64,000 nt of DNA from positions 1 through 64,000 of the forward strand of contig JBILKR010000003.1 of the NCBI GenBank assembly GCA_044376575.1. Direction: 5' to 3'. Under the pieces are notes generated by a model. The model was not told the DNA's origin, made no database searches, and was given only the letters and a program-made list of their open reading frames with translations. This stretch comes from BA4 sp044376575. GTDB taxonomy: Bacteria > Bacteroidota > Bacteroidia > CAIKAF01. Both the position numbers and the translations under genes were made by a program. Positions 45,301 to 54,035 of the stretch are shown piece after piece (position 1 is the stretch's first letter; each line of letters starts with the position of its first letter).

Positions 45301-48300
45301 GCGTATCAATAATCAGTTCATTGGGTTGTGTTAATGTGATCAATGTATCAGCAGTACATTCATTTTGATCTGTAACAATTACACTATATGTTCCCTGAAA
45401 AAGATTATTTAAATCCTGACTTGTTGAATCATTACTCCAGTCGTATAAATATCCTGGTGTTCCACCAGTTACTGATAAGTTGATTGATCCATCATTTTCC
45501 CCGTAACAACTGATCTGGTAATTTCCGGCATACTGATGAGCGGTTATACTCAGTTGAAGTGATTGTGGCTGATTCAATGTTGTTTGTGAAGATGTACTAC
45601 AACCGTTAAGATCAGTAATTGTTACTGAATATGTTCCTGCGCTCAAATTGCTAATGGATTGTGTAGTATTCCCGTTGCTCCATATATATGAATAGTTAAG
45701 CGTTCCTCCCTGAGCATACACCTGAACTGCTCCGTCAGAATAGCCATTACAACTAATATTATATCCACCGGCATACAATATTGGTGTAATACTGTCAATA
45801 ACCAATATATCAGGTTGAGTTAATGTGTAATGTGTGGTATCTCTACAACCTTGAGCATCGGTTACAATCAACTGATAGATACCTGCCATCAAACTGTCGG
45901 CTGTTGAACTTGTATCGCTGTTATTCCAGCTGAACTGATAAGGGGCCAGTCCTCCATTTGGTGATACATCAATCCATCCGTCATTGGCATTGTAACATGA
46001 AACATTTTCACCATTATAGTTGGATAGTGTATAATTTACACTTAAGGTATCATATAAATGAATAGTAAAAGTATCTGACTGGCACAATAATGAATCTCGA
46101 ATGATAATGTAGTAGGTACTATCTGCAACAAGCACTTCAGTTAAATCTCCCCATGAATTATAGCTCATTCCATTATTGAAGGAAGCCTGATAACTTCCCA
46201 AACCGCCTTCGCCATTTATGGTAACTAGTGTTGTATTTTCACCTTCATCAAAGCATGGATTATAATCCACGGATGAGATAAAAATGTATGGAATAATGGT
46301 AATGGTATCTGGAATTGAAGAAGTACATTCACTGCTGTCTTTTACAACGATGATATAGGTTTCTCCTGTTGGTAAATAAGCATCAAAGTCATTTTCATTC
46401 TGATAAGTTATACCATTGTCGAAGGAAATAAAATATCCGTTTTCATTTCCACCTTCAGGTGTTACTGATACGTATGCCAATGTATCTCCGGGTATTGGAC
46501 AATCAACTGTATAAGTTGAAAGTTTCAAATCAGAAGGTTGATTAATATAAAATGATCCTACAGGGCCATTGATGATACATCCGTTCTGATCTGTAACTGT
46601 TACCAGAAACAATCCACTGGAAAGACCTGTTAAATCCTGTGAAGTTGCACCATTGCTCCATTCATAGGCGTAAGGGGTAACACCTCCGCTTACCGTAATA
46701 TCGATAGCGCCACTGCTGTCATTGTAGCAGGTTAGATCTTGTTGTGTAAATTCAATTTCAAGCTGAGTAGGTGCGGTAAAAGATGTATTAGTTTGAGTGC
46801 TACAGCCATTTTCATCTGTAATTGTTACCGTATAATTTCCACCACTCAAATTATACCTGTCCTCAATAATGTATCCATTATTCCAAAGATAGTGATAGGG
46901 AGAAGTACCTCCTGTAACGACTAATTCAATGGTTCCGTCACTTGTATTGTGACACAAGGGTGGAGTAGGAGCAAGACTAGCGGAAAGAACATCCGGTTCA
47001 AGTACAGTAATACTTATAAATGAGGAACACTGTAAACTATCAACAATTGAAACAGTATATACACCGGCAGACAAATTTGAAATGGATGATGTTGTTTCTC
47101 CTGTATTCCAGGTATATTGATATGGAGCATTTCCAATCAGCACCTGAGCTGAAGCAACGCCATTTGTATCTCCATTACAAAGCACAGGGGTTGAAAATCC
47201 TGCGATAACATAATCAGAGCAGAGGTAATTGTTTACAATAATACTATCGATAATGATACAGCCATTGGCATCGGTAATGGTAATAGTATATGTTCCCGGA
47301 TATAAATTATTTATTGCTGATGTTGTATCGCCTGTATTCCATAGGTATGAATATGGCATTGTTCCGCCAACAGGATTAGCAGTAGCTGTTCCATTATTTC
47401 CATCAACTGTAGTAGTATTTGTAGCATTCATTGTGTTATAAAAAGGATCCGGTTCCGTAATTAAAAATGCAACAACATCAGCACAGCCATTTGTATCTAT
47501 TGCTGTTAAAAGGTAACTACCGGCGTACAGATTGTATGCAGTATCGGATGTAGAACTAATCGGACTACTCCATGTAAAACTTTCAATTACAAATGTTGTA
47601 TCAATCAAATATGCATAAGCACTTCCTGTTGATGAGTTGTAACATGTGACTGATGAAGTATGCACCCCAACCTGAAATCCGCTACAGTTGGGTTTGTTTA
47701 CAACAACTCCTGTAACGTATGTACATCCATTATTGTCAGTTACAGTTACTGTATATATTCCATATTCAAGTTGAATGGCCGTTGCATTGGTTTGTCCATT
47801 GTTCCATAGGTATGTATAAGGAGCCGTTCCACCAACGGGAACAACTGTTGCAGTGCCGTCATCAGTTCCTAATAAATTATTACTCACATCGGTGCTTGAT
47901 ATTGATGCATTTAAAATGGCAGGAGAAATAATATTGGCACATGCTGTTGCATAACAACCAATAGAATCATATACACTCAAGCAATAATTACCAGCAGGGC
48001 CGTTAAATTCCGGATTTCCTGAACCGTTATTCCAAACAAATCCATAAGATCCCAATCCACCTGTAACTTGTGGGTTGAGTGTTCCCCAATCATTATGACA
48101 AAGCACCATGGTGTCATTCAGTATTATGCGAATTGAATCAGGAAAAGAAATGGTTATTGAATCAATAGCACTGCTACAACCTCCACCAATACCCGTTGTT
48201 GTTGCATATAATGTTACAGCGCCAATTTCAATTTCCTCTTGTGTTGGTGTGTATATTATTGCTAGTGATGTATCGCTGGGAGAATAATCTCCATTTCCAC

Positions 48301-49354
48301 CTGACCAGATCAAGCCATTGGCATATTGAATCTCTGCTGTAATTAATGTAGAAGGTGATTCCGGACAAACGGTTTTATTCCCTTCTACATCAATAATCGG
48401 TTGCTCAGATGCAATAACGCTTACCGGTATTGTTACTGAACTACAATACAAAGGATGATAAAATATATCTTTTACTTCCAGTGTATGTGTTCCTCCTTCT
48501 GTGGTAACAACAGTATCTGCGGTGCCTAAAGTATCTGCATTTATCCAAATGTATTCGAATGGAGCTAGTCCTCCTGTAACTGTTGAATACAATGTAACTC
48601 CTGGTCCGTCTTCGCAATAGTACGCAGGATCAGGAGTAACGGTTACCCAAAGTGAATCATAATTGTATATACGCATCGTATCACAGGTATAAACATATCC
48701 GCATTCTGTGGCTAATGGTGTTCCGCATATTTGATAGTCGATATAAAAAGGAGCGTCTGTTGCAGGAGTGTAAGAAGTAGTGTTAGAGCTAGCTGCATGC
48801 GATAAGTAATTGTTGTATGTTCCATAGGCATCAGGATAAATGGAATTCCATGTTATACTCGATGTGTTCAACCCTAACACTTCAAGATTTGGAATTGTAC
48901 ATCCTATTCTTATACTATCATCTTTTGGAAAAATGGGTTTAGGTATAGCTCTGAAATAATATTGATTAGGGTTGTTTCCTGGTTTATTGTATACAATATG
49001 ATGAGGACCAACTCCAGTGATACAAGTTGGATGGTGACCGTCAATTTCAGGTCCACAATCCACCTGATATTTACCGGAGGGAGCCCCATCCCACAAACCC
49101 ACTTCCACCATGGCTGTTCCGGTGTCAAGAATAACTTCAAAATATACAAAGCGTTCAGGACCCGGATTACCACAGCACTGATCCGTTCGAACAACACCCG
49201 GTGGTGTTAAGTATAAACTGTCCGGAGCACCGGTAAGATCCAGTTGAAAATAGGGGACATTTGCTTCGCAATTAGGTGGATTGGGAATAGGAGGTTGTGC
49301 AATGGCAACCTGAAATAAACAGAGTGTTAAAACAATCCAGAACTTCTTTTTCAT
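42392..49354 (-). CDS. Giant SprB-repeat surface protein with T9SS type B tail
   Basis: A 2320-residue secreted protein. Signal peptide at residues 1-19 (VLTLCLFQVAIAQ). The N-terminal 430 or so residues are a non-repeated region with a PKD-like segment. About 20-23 SprB-type repeats of 75-83 residues follow, each reading (I/V)SC-x-G-x-x-D/N-G ... GGT-x-x-Y-x-Y-x-W-S/N-N-G ... AG-x-Y-x-V-x-(I/V)-T-D-x-N-G-C ... L-T-Q-P. Each has two well-spaced Cys that could form a disulfide. The last 92 residues are the gliding-motility type B tail (NAYSPNGDGFNDFF, then NRWGNEVY). The protein should be a long surface filament or adhesin, exported by T9SS with the PorP/SprF protein encoded next. Function in gliding or attachment is inference. 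Confidence 0.95.
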   Translation of the reverse strand: MKKKFWIVLTLCLFQVAIAQPPIPNPPNCEANVPYFQLDLTGAPDSLYLTPPGVVRTDQCCGNPGPERFVYFEVILDTGTAMVEVGLWDGAPSGKYQVDCGPEIDGHHPTCITGVGPHHIVYNKPGNNPNQYYFRAIPKPIFPKDDSIRIGCTIPNLEVLGLNTSSITWNSIYPDAYGTYNNYLSHAASSNTTSYTPATDAPFYIDYQICGTPLATECGYVYTCDTMRIYNYDSLWVTVTPDPAYYCEDGPGVTLYSTVTGGLAPFEYIWINADTLGTADTVVTTEGGTHTLEVKDIFYHPLYCSSVTIPVSVIASEQPIIDVEGNKTVCPESPSTLITAEIQYANGLIWSGGNGDYSPSDTSLAIIYTPTQEEIEIGAVTLYATTTGIGGGCSSAIDSITISFPDSIRIILNDTMVLCHNDWGTLNPQVTGGLGSYGFVWNNGSGNPEFNGPAGNYCLSVYDSIGCYATACANIISPAILNASISSTDVSNNLLGTDDGTATVVPVGGTAPYTYLWNNGQTNATAIQLEYGIYTVTVTDNNGCTYVTGVVVNKPNCSGFQVGVHTSSVTCYNSSTGSAYAYLIDTTFVIESFTWSSPISSTSDTAYNLYAGSYLLTAIDTNGCADVVAFLITEPDPFYNTMNATNTTTVDGNNGTATANPVGGTMPYSYLWNTGDTTSAINNLYPGTYTITITDANGCIIIDSIIVNNYLCSDYVIAGFSTPVLCNGDTNGVASAQVLIGNAPYQYTWNTGETTSSISNLSAGVYTVSIVDSLQCSSFISITVLEPDVLSASLAPTPPLCHNTSDGTIELVVTGGTSPYHYLWNNGYIIEDRYNLSGGNYTVTITDENGCSTQTNTSFTAPTQLEIEFTQQDLTCYNDSSGAIDITVSGGVTPYAYEWSNGATSQDLTGLSSGLFLVTVTDQNGCIINGPVGSFYINQPSDLKLSTYTVDCPIPGDTLAYVSVTPEGGNENGYFISFDNGITYQNENDFDAYLPTGETYIIVVKDSSECTSSIPDTITIIPYIFISSVDYNPCFDEGENTTLVTINGEGGLGSYQASFNNGMSYNSWGDLTEVLVADSTYYIIIRDSLLCQSDTFTIHLYDTLSVNYTLSNYNGENVSCYNANDGWIDVSPNGGLAPYQFSWNNSDTSSTADSLMAGIYQLIVTDAQGCRDTTHYTLTQPDILVIDSITPILYAGGYNISCNGYSDGAVQVYAQGGTLNYSYIWSNGNTTQSISNLSAGTYSVTITDLNGCSTSSQTTLNQPQSLQLSITAHQYAGNYQISCYGENDGSINLSVTGGTPGYLYDWSNDSTSQDLNNLFQGTYSVIVTDQNECTADTLITLTQPNELIIDTLIRSLYNGGYNISCHGLQNGSINMQYSGGTPSYSILWSTGSTIEDINNIGAGVYSVSITDANGCSAHASTSLTQPPSLVVDSLISSSFAGGYQISCFGYNDGQLNLTVSGGTPGYNYQWSNGANTQDISSLTAGTYNVTITDQNNCTTSSQSSLTQPQLLDLSYTTSQYNGNYQISCYGENDGNINVSVTGGTSSYQYEWSNGSTTQDINNIQAGSYSLVVSDANGCNDSISVTLLQPNELMIDTLIRSMYNGGYNISCYGLNNGSINMQYSGGTANYSILWSTGSTIEDINNIGAGIYTVSITDANGCSAQASTSLTQPPSLVVDSLISSSFAGGYQISCYGATDGSLNLTISGGTPGYNYQWSNGGNTQDISSITAGTYTITVTDQNNCTTSSVSTLTQPQALNLSYTTSQYNGNYQISCYGENDGFINVSVTGGTPSYQYEWSNDATSQDINNLQAGIYTLVVSDANGCNDSISATLLQPDELVIDTLIPSLYLGGVNISCYGLANGNIEVIYSGGTPQYTILWSNGHSTDYTENLEAGNYSVTISDANGCSASSSIILTEPEELNIDSMITSLYQGGYNISCNNSEDGFIQPVVSGGVSPFNYLWNNGFNSAVLEGIAAGNYTVTITDLNSCSTSGSIELTQPRPFAIRSHITNVLCNGANDGSIELAVSGGQPDYQYDWTNGSTEQDIYLLGPGLYAVNITDANGCDTTLTFNLTEYDPIIINADVTNIDCYGDDNGSIEVTISGGNDVYTISWSNGNTQEDLDSLTGGLYIITVKDANNCIQTDTFEIIEPQPLQLELSSPIYYNGHNILIPGGNNGYINAIVNGGTTPFDFNWSNGATTEDLAFVTAGTYSVIVTDVNGCSTIDSITLTQPMILEMPNAYSPNGDGFNDFFIVHGIESYPNNVFTVINRWGNEVYTKEDYANEWNGNNNNGGQVPDGTYFVILDINEGEIILKGYVDLRRSK
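42672..47925 (-). repeat. SprB-type repeat array (protein level)
   Basis: Tandem coding repeats of about 225-250 bases span this stretch. Two in the middle of the array (about 46065-46550) are clearly divergent and lack the GGT-x-x-Y-x-Y-x-W core. Boundaries are approximate because repeats were delimited by eye at the LTQP/NEP junctions. Confidence 0.85.
43605..45570 (-). repeat. Higher-order repeat with exact 735-bp period
   Basis: Eight adjacent SprB repeats follow the order A-B-C-A-B-C-A-B. Matching points recur at exactly 735 bases: the YQISCYG site of unit A lies at 44046, 44781 and 45516, and the start of the unit C match at 44307 and 45042. Stretches of the second and third copies are nearly identical at DNA level. 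The 735-base unit is 245 codons, so the frame is kept. Confidence 0.85.
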
Positions 49355-49388
49355 ATCGGTTGGTTTTAATGAGTGTAATTCTATATTG

Positions 49389-49396
49389 CAAAACTA
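49389..49396 (-). promoter_or_regulatory. Probable -7 box for the SprB-repeat/PorP/PorE-like operon
   Basis: CAAAACTA on the plus strand is TAGTTTTG on the minus strand, fitting TAnnTTTG. It gives a leader of about 30 bases before the ATG at 49354. The remaining 200 bases up to the divergent aminopeptidase gene show no clear further signal. Confidence 0.4.
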
Positions 49397-49599
49397 CAAT
49401 CACCATACAGGAGTAGCATTAGAAATTATGATATGAAAATATTCGTCGGAACCTTTACCAATAAGCTATTGTAGATATTTTCAGTAAGTTGTGATGTTTT
49501 GTAAAAAATTTAACTGAAAAATTATAATACTTTTACGAAATGATATCATCTTGATAGATAAATTCGTTTTTATTACCTATAATTTAATTTCATTTATCG

Positions 49600-52197
49600 A
49601 TGAAAAAATTTAAACTAAAACTCTATACCGTAAATATTATTTATTTTTTCATACTTGCAACATCACTTTTGTTTTCTTGTAAAACAAATAATACATCCGT
49701 TGTAAAATTAAAGCCGCTAAATATTGAACCAACTGATAAGCCTTCTTTAAATACGTACAAGCCTTCGAGAACGAAATTTGTAGATTTGATTCATACAGAT
49801 TTGAAGTTAATATTTGACTGGGAGAAAAGAGAAGTTAAAGGAAAGGCACAATTGCAATTGAAACCACATTTTTATGCTATCAATGAGTTTTATATAGATG
49901 CCAAAGCATTTTCATATTCTGAACTAAACTTAACGTATAAAGGTAAGTCTATTCCATTCGATGTTCAGTATAATAATTATCAGTTTGTATTCAGATTAAA
50001 AGAATATATCAATCGCTTTGATACAATTCAGCTTTATATCAGTTACACTGCTCATCCATATAATATCAGTGAATACTGTAGTGATTTGGATCCTCATGCT
50101 CATGGTTTGTATTTTAATCGTCCTGATAATACTACACCTGAAAAACCTTACCAGATATGGACACAAAACGAACCGGAAGATGCATCGCTATGGTTCCCAA
50201 CCATCGATGATCCAACAGAAAAAATGACACACAATCTTTGGATAACAGTAGGTGACACATTGCAAACTTTTTCAAACGGAGAATTAATTTCTTCGATTAG
50301 AAATACAGATGGAACAAGAACAGATCAATGGTCTATGAAACTTCCTCATGCACCTTACCTTGTCGCAATTGTTGCAGGAAAGTATGAAGCAATAACAGAC
50401 CAATGGAGAGATAAAAAATTAAGATACATAGTTGAAAAAGAGTACGCACCTCATGCATACAATATTTTTGGAAACACTCCGGAAATGATTGAATATTTTT
50501 CAAATCTGCTTGGAGTTGATTTTCCATGGAATAAATATGATCAGATTTTTGTTCGTGATTACGTATCCGGAGCGATGGAAAATACTACCTGTGTTGTGTT
50601 CGGCGAGTATATTCAGCAGACTCCGGAGGAACAACTGGGTAACAGCCATGAAACAACCATTGCGCATGAACTTTTTCATCACTGGTTTGGTGATTTAGTT
50701 ACCTGTGAATCCTGGGCCAATTTACCTTTGAACGAATCTTTTGCCAATTACAGTGAATATTTATGGCTTGAACATAAATACGGAAAAGATGCTGCTGAAA
50801 TTCATCGATACAACGATATGCAAGCATACATGAGTGAAGCTCAGTTCAAGAATGTAAATTTAATTCGATATGATCATAAAGGTCCGGAAGACATGTTTGA
50901 TGCACATTCATACAATAAAGGAGGAGCGGTGTTACACATGCTCAGAAATTATGTTGGTGACGATGCTTTTTTTACATCGTTAAAAACGTATTTGACAAGT
51001 CATGCATTTCAAACTGCCGAGATTCATGATCTGCGTTTAGCTTTTGAAAAAATTACAGGCGAAGACCTGAACTGGTTTTTTAATCAGTGGTTCTTGAATA
51101 AAGGGTATCCTACCATTGAATTTTCATCAGACTATGACGAAGAAAAAAAAGAAATCATATTACAAGTTCAGCAAAAACAAAATTTATCCTTCGCTCCAAT
51201 TTATCAATTGCCTACTGATGTTGCCATTTATGTAAATGGTACTGCCACAAGAAATAAAATCACAATTGATGCTGTAAGCAAAACGATAAGAATTCCATTT
51301 GAAAGAAAGCCTGATTTAGTGAAGTTAGATCCAGACCATGAATTGCTTGCATCAATTAATCATACGCTTACTGCAGATGAAAAAAAATATCTTTTTACAA
51401 ACGGAAAAAACATTTTAGATCAACTGGAACTTTTGGAAAGTAAGCCTGTAGAAAATGAAATTATATTGAAAGCCATCAATCATTCACATAATAAAATAAA
51501 ATCAAAAGCGATAGAATCTTTGCCTTACTCTTCACTTTTGAAGGATACAACAGTAAATAAATTACTTTTACAAACAATCATTGAAGATAAAGATCCAGAT
51601 CTTACTATTGCAGCAATAAATGTTGCCAATGATGTTGTCGCAGATGAGTTGTTAATTCCAGTTCTAAAAAACTTGCTTCAATCTCCTTCTTGGAAAGTAA
51701 GAAATGTAGCAGTGAGGCAACTTGTGACTAAGGATCCCTTAACAGCATTAAATTTTATTTTTTCAACATTAAAAAATAATCCGCCATCTTCTTTCGTAGA
51801 AAATACAGCGTATTTGTTTAGTGGCTCTGGTGCTGATACTTCAATTTCCTGGGTGTATCTTGATTATTTTACCAAACTAAAAGATCCATTTTCAGAAATG
51901 ACTTTTCTTTTTTCAATGGGTAATTATTTTTCATCTACTTCCCATTCTTTAAAACAAAAAGCGATAACGTTTTTAGGAACAATCATTAAGAACGATCCCA
52001 TGTCTTATGTTCGAATGGGTGCATACACTGCGTTGGCAAATATTTATTCAAGTTATGCCAATCCAAAGAAGGAGGATATACATAAGTTATCTGTATATGA
52101 GACAAAAAAAGAGGCTGAAAAACTTAAAAAAAAGTTTAACGAGTGGTTATCAAAAGAAAGAAATGCTGAATTGCTTAGTGATATAAAACCACTATAA
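49600..52197 (+). CDS. M1-family aminopeptidase, lipoprotein form
   Basis: An 865-residue gluzincin aminopeptidase that trims N-terminal residues from peptides. The zinc motif is His356-Glu-x-x-His360 with Glu379 eighteen residues on, and the substrate-binding GAMEN motif is residues 324-328. The N-terminus is a lipoprotein signal (FFILATSLLFSC), so the enzyme is probably periplasmic or on the outer membrane. After the catalytic domain, residues about 600-850 are HEAT-like helical repeats (for example LLIPVLKNLLQSPSWKVRNVAVRQL). Family assignment is secure; the exact specificity is not. Confidence 0.95.
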   Translation: MKKFKLKLYTVNIIYFFILATSLLFSCKTNNTSVVKLKPLNIEPTDKPSLNTYKPSRTKFVDLIHTDLKLIFDWEKREVKGKAQLQLKPHFYAINEFYIDAKAFSYSELNLTYKGKSIPFDVQYNNYQFVFRLKEYINRFDTIQLYISYTAHPYNISEYCSDLDPHAHGLYFNRPDNTTPEKPYQIWTQNEPEDASLWFPTIDDPTEKMTHNLWITVGDTLQTFSNGELISSIRNTDGTRTDQWSMKLPHAPYLVAIVAGKYEAITDQWRDKKLRYIVEKEYAPHAYNIFGNTPEMIEYFSNLLGVDFPWNKYDQIFVRDYVSGAMENTTCVVFGEYIQQTPEEQLGNSHETTIAHELFHHWFGDLVTCESWANLPLNESFANYSEYLWLEHKYGKDAAEIHRYNDMQAYMSEAQFKNVNLIRYDHKGPEDMFDAHSYNKGGAVLHMLRNYVGDDAFFTSLKTYLTSHAFQTAEIHDLRLAFEKITGEDLNWFFNQWFLNKGYPTIEFSSDYDEEKKEIILQVQQKQNLSFAPIYQLPTDVAIYVNGTATRNKITIDAVSKTIRIPFERKPDLVKLDPDHELLASINHTLTADEKKYLFTNGKNILDQLELLESKPVENEIILKAINHSHNKIKSKAIESLPYSSLLKDTTVNKLLLQTIIEDKDPDLTIAAINVANDVVADELLIPVLKNLLQSPSWKVRNVAVRQLVTKDPLTALNFIFSTLKNNPPSSFVENTAYLFSGSGADTSISWVYLDYFTKLKDPFSEMTFLFSMGNYFSSTSHSLKQKAITFLGTIIKNDPMSYVRMGAYTALANIYSSYANPKKEDIHKLSVYETKKEAEKLKKKFNEWLSKERNAELLSDIKPL

Positions 52198-52199
52198 GT

Positions 52200-53489
52200 T
52201 TAGCGAATATATTTAAAGTCTTTTCCTTTAAAAATTGCCGCATTCCCTAGCATTTCTTCAATTCTTAGCAACTGATTATATTTTGCAATCCTGTCGCTGC
52301 GAGAAGCAGATCCGGTTTTAATCTGTCCGGTTTTAAATGCAACTGCGAGGTCGGCAATAATGCTGTCCTCAGTTTCTCCTGAGCGATGACTCATCACTGC
52401 AGTATATCCTGATGCGTAAGCCATTTCAATGGCCTGAGAAGTTTCAGTCAATGTACCAATCTGATTTACCTTTACCAGAATGGAATTGGCTACTCCTCGA
52501 TCTATGCCCTGCCGTAAGCGTTTTGTATTGGTAACAAATAAATCGTCGCCCACCAGTTGAATTTTTTGTCCCAACTCCTTACTCATTAATTCCCATCCCT
52601 TCCAGTCGTCTTCAGCCATACCATCTTCTATTGATATGATAGGATATTTTGAACACCAGTCTTTCCAGAATTGAACCATCTGAGCAGAAGTAAGTTCATC
52701 GCCGGTTGATTTTTTGAGGTGATATACGTCTTTTTCCGGATTATAATATTCTGAACTCGCCGGATCAAGTGCAATCCATATATCCTGCCCTGCACGATAT
52801 CCTGCCCTGTCAATGGCTTCCATTACCATTTGAATGGCCTCTTCGTTTGATTTGATGTTAGGGGCAAATCCACCTTCATCACCCACGTTGGTGGATAATC
52901 CTTTGGATTTCAATACCTGTTTTAACTGATGAAAGACCTCAGTTCCCATACGAAGCGCTTCGCTAAAGGAAGAAGCGCCGAAAGGCATAATCATAAACTC
53001 TTGAAAATCAATGCCATTGTCGGCATGGCTACCGCCATTTAATATGTTCATCATCGGAACAGGCAATACATTTGCATTGATTCCACCAACATACCTGTAG
53101 AGGGGTTGTCCGGATTCAGTTGCGGCTGCTTTTGCTACCGCCAGCGAAACACCTAAAATGGCATTGGCACCAATATTCCCTTTGTTTTCAGTTCCGTCCA
53201 GTTCAATCATTTTACGGTCAATGGCACCCTGATCAAACACATAAAATCCATTGAGTTCTTCATTTAGGATGGTGTTAACGTTGTGAACAGCCTTTAATAC
53301 ACCCTTTCCCATGTAAATTTTCTTATCTTCATCACGAAGCTCTACCGCTTCATGAACCCCAGTTGAGGCGCCTGAAGGCACCGCAGCTCTTCCAAAGCCT
53401 CCATTATCCGTAAAAACATCCACTTCTATAGTTGGATTCCCTCTGGAATCAAGTATTTGACGGGCGTGTATTTTGATAATTCCACTCAT
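52200..53489 (-). CDS. eno: Enolase
   Basis: Converts 2-phosphoglycerate to phosphoenolpyruvate in glycolysis. I use the ATG at 53489 (429 residues, MSGIIKIHARQILDSRGNPT), which is the normal enolase start; the frame runs on to 53543 but a promoter -7 box lies inside that extension. Catalytic and signature blocks include SIEDGMAEDDW, LVGDDLFVTNTKRL and SHRSGETEDSIIADLAVA. Its stop lies 2 bases from the stop of the convergent aminopeptidase gene. Confidence 0.97.
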   Translation of the reverse strand: MSGIIKIHARQILDSRGNPTIEVDVFTDNGGFGRAAVPSGASTGVHEAVELRDEDKKIYMGKGVLKAVHNVNTILNEELNGFYVFDQGAIDRKMIELDGTENKGNIGANAILGVSLAVAKAAATESGQPLYRYVGGINANVLPVPMMNILNGGSHADNGIDFQEFMIMPFGASSFSEALRMGTEVFHQLKQVLKSKGLSTNVGDEGGFAPNIKSNEEAIQMVMEAIDRAGYRAGQDIWIALDPASSEYYNPEKDVYHLKKSTGDELTSAQMVQFWKDWCSKYPIISIEDGMAEDDWKGWELMSKELGQKIQLVGDDLFVTNTKRLRQGIDRGVANSILVKVNQIGTLTETSQAIEMAYASGYTAVMSHRSGETEDSIIADLAVAFKTGQIKTGSASRSDRIAKYNQLLRIEEMLGNAAIFKGKDFKYIR

Positions 53490-53504
53490 ATTCAATTTTT
53501 TTTT

Positions 53505-53512
53505 CAAATATA
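53505..53512 (-). promoter_or_regulatory. Probable -7 box for eno
   Basis: CAAATATA reads TATATTTG on the minus strand, a TAnnTTTG match 15 bases upstream of the chosen ATG. Its position argues against the longer N-terminus that begins at 53543. Confidence 0.42.
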
Positions 53513-53559
53513 TGAATAATGCATTTGTCATGAAACTACCCAAAGAATTTGAAAAAGTA

Positions 53560-53590
53560 TTGTTTTTTATAAAATCAATCTTTACTTTTG
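53560..53590 (+). promoter_or_regulatory. Promoter of tRNA-Glu (and probably rpsT)
   Basis: TTG at 53560-53562, a 20-base spacer and TACTTTTG at 53583-53590 match the Bacteroidota -33/-7 pattern well. The mature tRNA begins 33 bases after the box. Confidence 0.62.
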
Positions 53591-53622
53591 CATCCCGTTT
53601 AGAGTTTTTGTTCTTTACGTAT

Positions 53623-53694
53623 GGCCCGTTCGTCTATCGGTTAGGACTCAAGATTTTCATTCTTGCAAGAGGGGTTCGATTCCCCTACGGGCTA
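53623..53694 (+). tRNA. tRNA-Glu (anticodon TTC)
   Basis: A 72-nt cloverleaf. The acceptor stem GGCCCGT pairs with ACGGGCT (one G-T pair at the end), discriminator A at 53694. The anticodon stem is CAAGA/TCTTG around loop TTTTCAT, giving anticodon TTC. The T arm GAGGGGTTCGATTCCCC is standard. The 3' CCA is not encoded. rpsT follows 32 bases on and may be transcribed together with it. Confidence 0.95.
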
Positions 53695-53725
53695 CAAACT
53701 TCCGAAAGGAATTAAATTAGATAAA

Positions 53726-53980
53726 ATGGCAAATATTAAGTCAGCTAAAAAGAGAATTCGTAACAGTGAAGCTAAAAATGAGCGTAACCGTTACCAACAT
53801 AAATCTACTCGTACTGTGGTTAAAAAAGTACGCGAGGCTACCACCAAAAAAGAAGGTGAAGAATCTCTAGTAAAAGTTACAGCCATGTTGGACAAACTGG
53901 CGAAAAAGAATATCATTCATGCTAACAAGGCAGCCAACTTAAAATCTAAGTTGACTAAGCATGTTAATTCTTTAAAATAA
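53726..53980 (+). CDS. rpsT: 30S ribosomal protein S20
   Basis: An 84-residue, highly basic three-helix protein that binds 16S rRNA. It starts at the ATG at 53726 (MANIKSAKKRIRNSEAKNER); a longer frame from 53663 would read through the tRNA gene and is not real. The C-terminus IIHANKAANLKSKLTKHVNSLK is the family block. A strong terminator follows 23 bases after the stop. Confidence 0.97.
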   Translation: MANIKSAKKRIRNSEAKNERNRYQHKSTRTVVKKVREATTKKEGEESLVKVTAMLDKLAKKNIIHANKAANLKSKLTKHVNSLK

Positions 53981-54003
53981 AATATTATAATCATTCGTTG
54001 ATT

Positions 54004-54035
54004 AAGGCCGCAATTCTGCGGCCTTTTTTATTTTT
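54004..54035 (+). terminator. Intrinsic terminator after rpsT
   Basis: AAGGCCGCA and TGCGGCCTT form a perfect 9-bp stem with a 4-base loop, followed by a T-rich tail. The tail also contains a TATTTTTG box just before the next gene. Confidence 0.93.

Noticed and set aside
42672..47925. CRISPR-like or microsatellite array
   Set aside because: The repeats are protein-coding SprB modules of 225-250 bases in one frame, with no short direct repeats and unique spacers.
53490..53543. Extended N-terminus of enolase
   Set aside because: Enolases begin at the MSGIIKIHARQILDSRG equivalent; a TAnnTTTG box lies inside the extension.
53663..53725. Extended N-terminus of S20 starting inside the tRNA-Glu gene
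   Set aside because: The normal S20 start MANIKSAKKR is at 53726, and the extension is the tRNA T arm and spacer translated.
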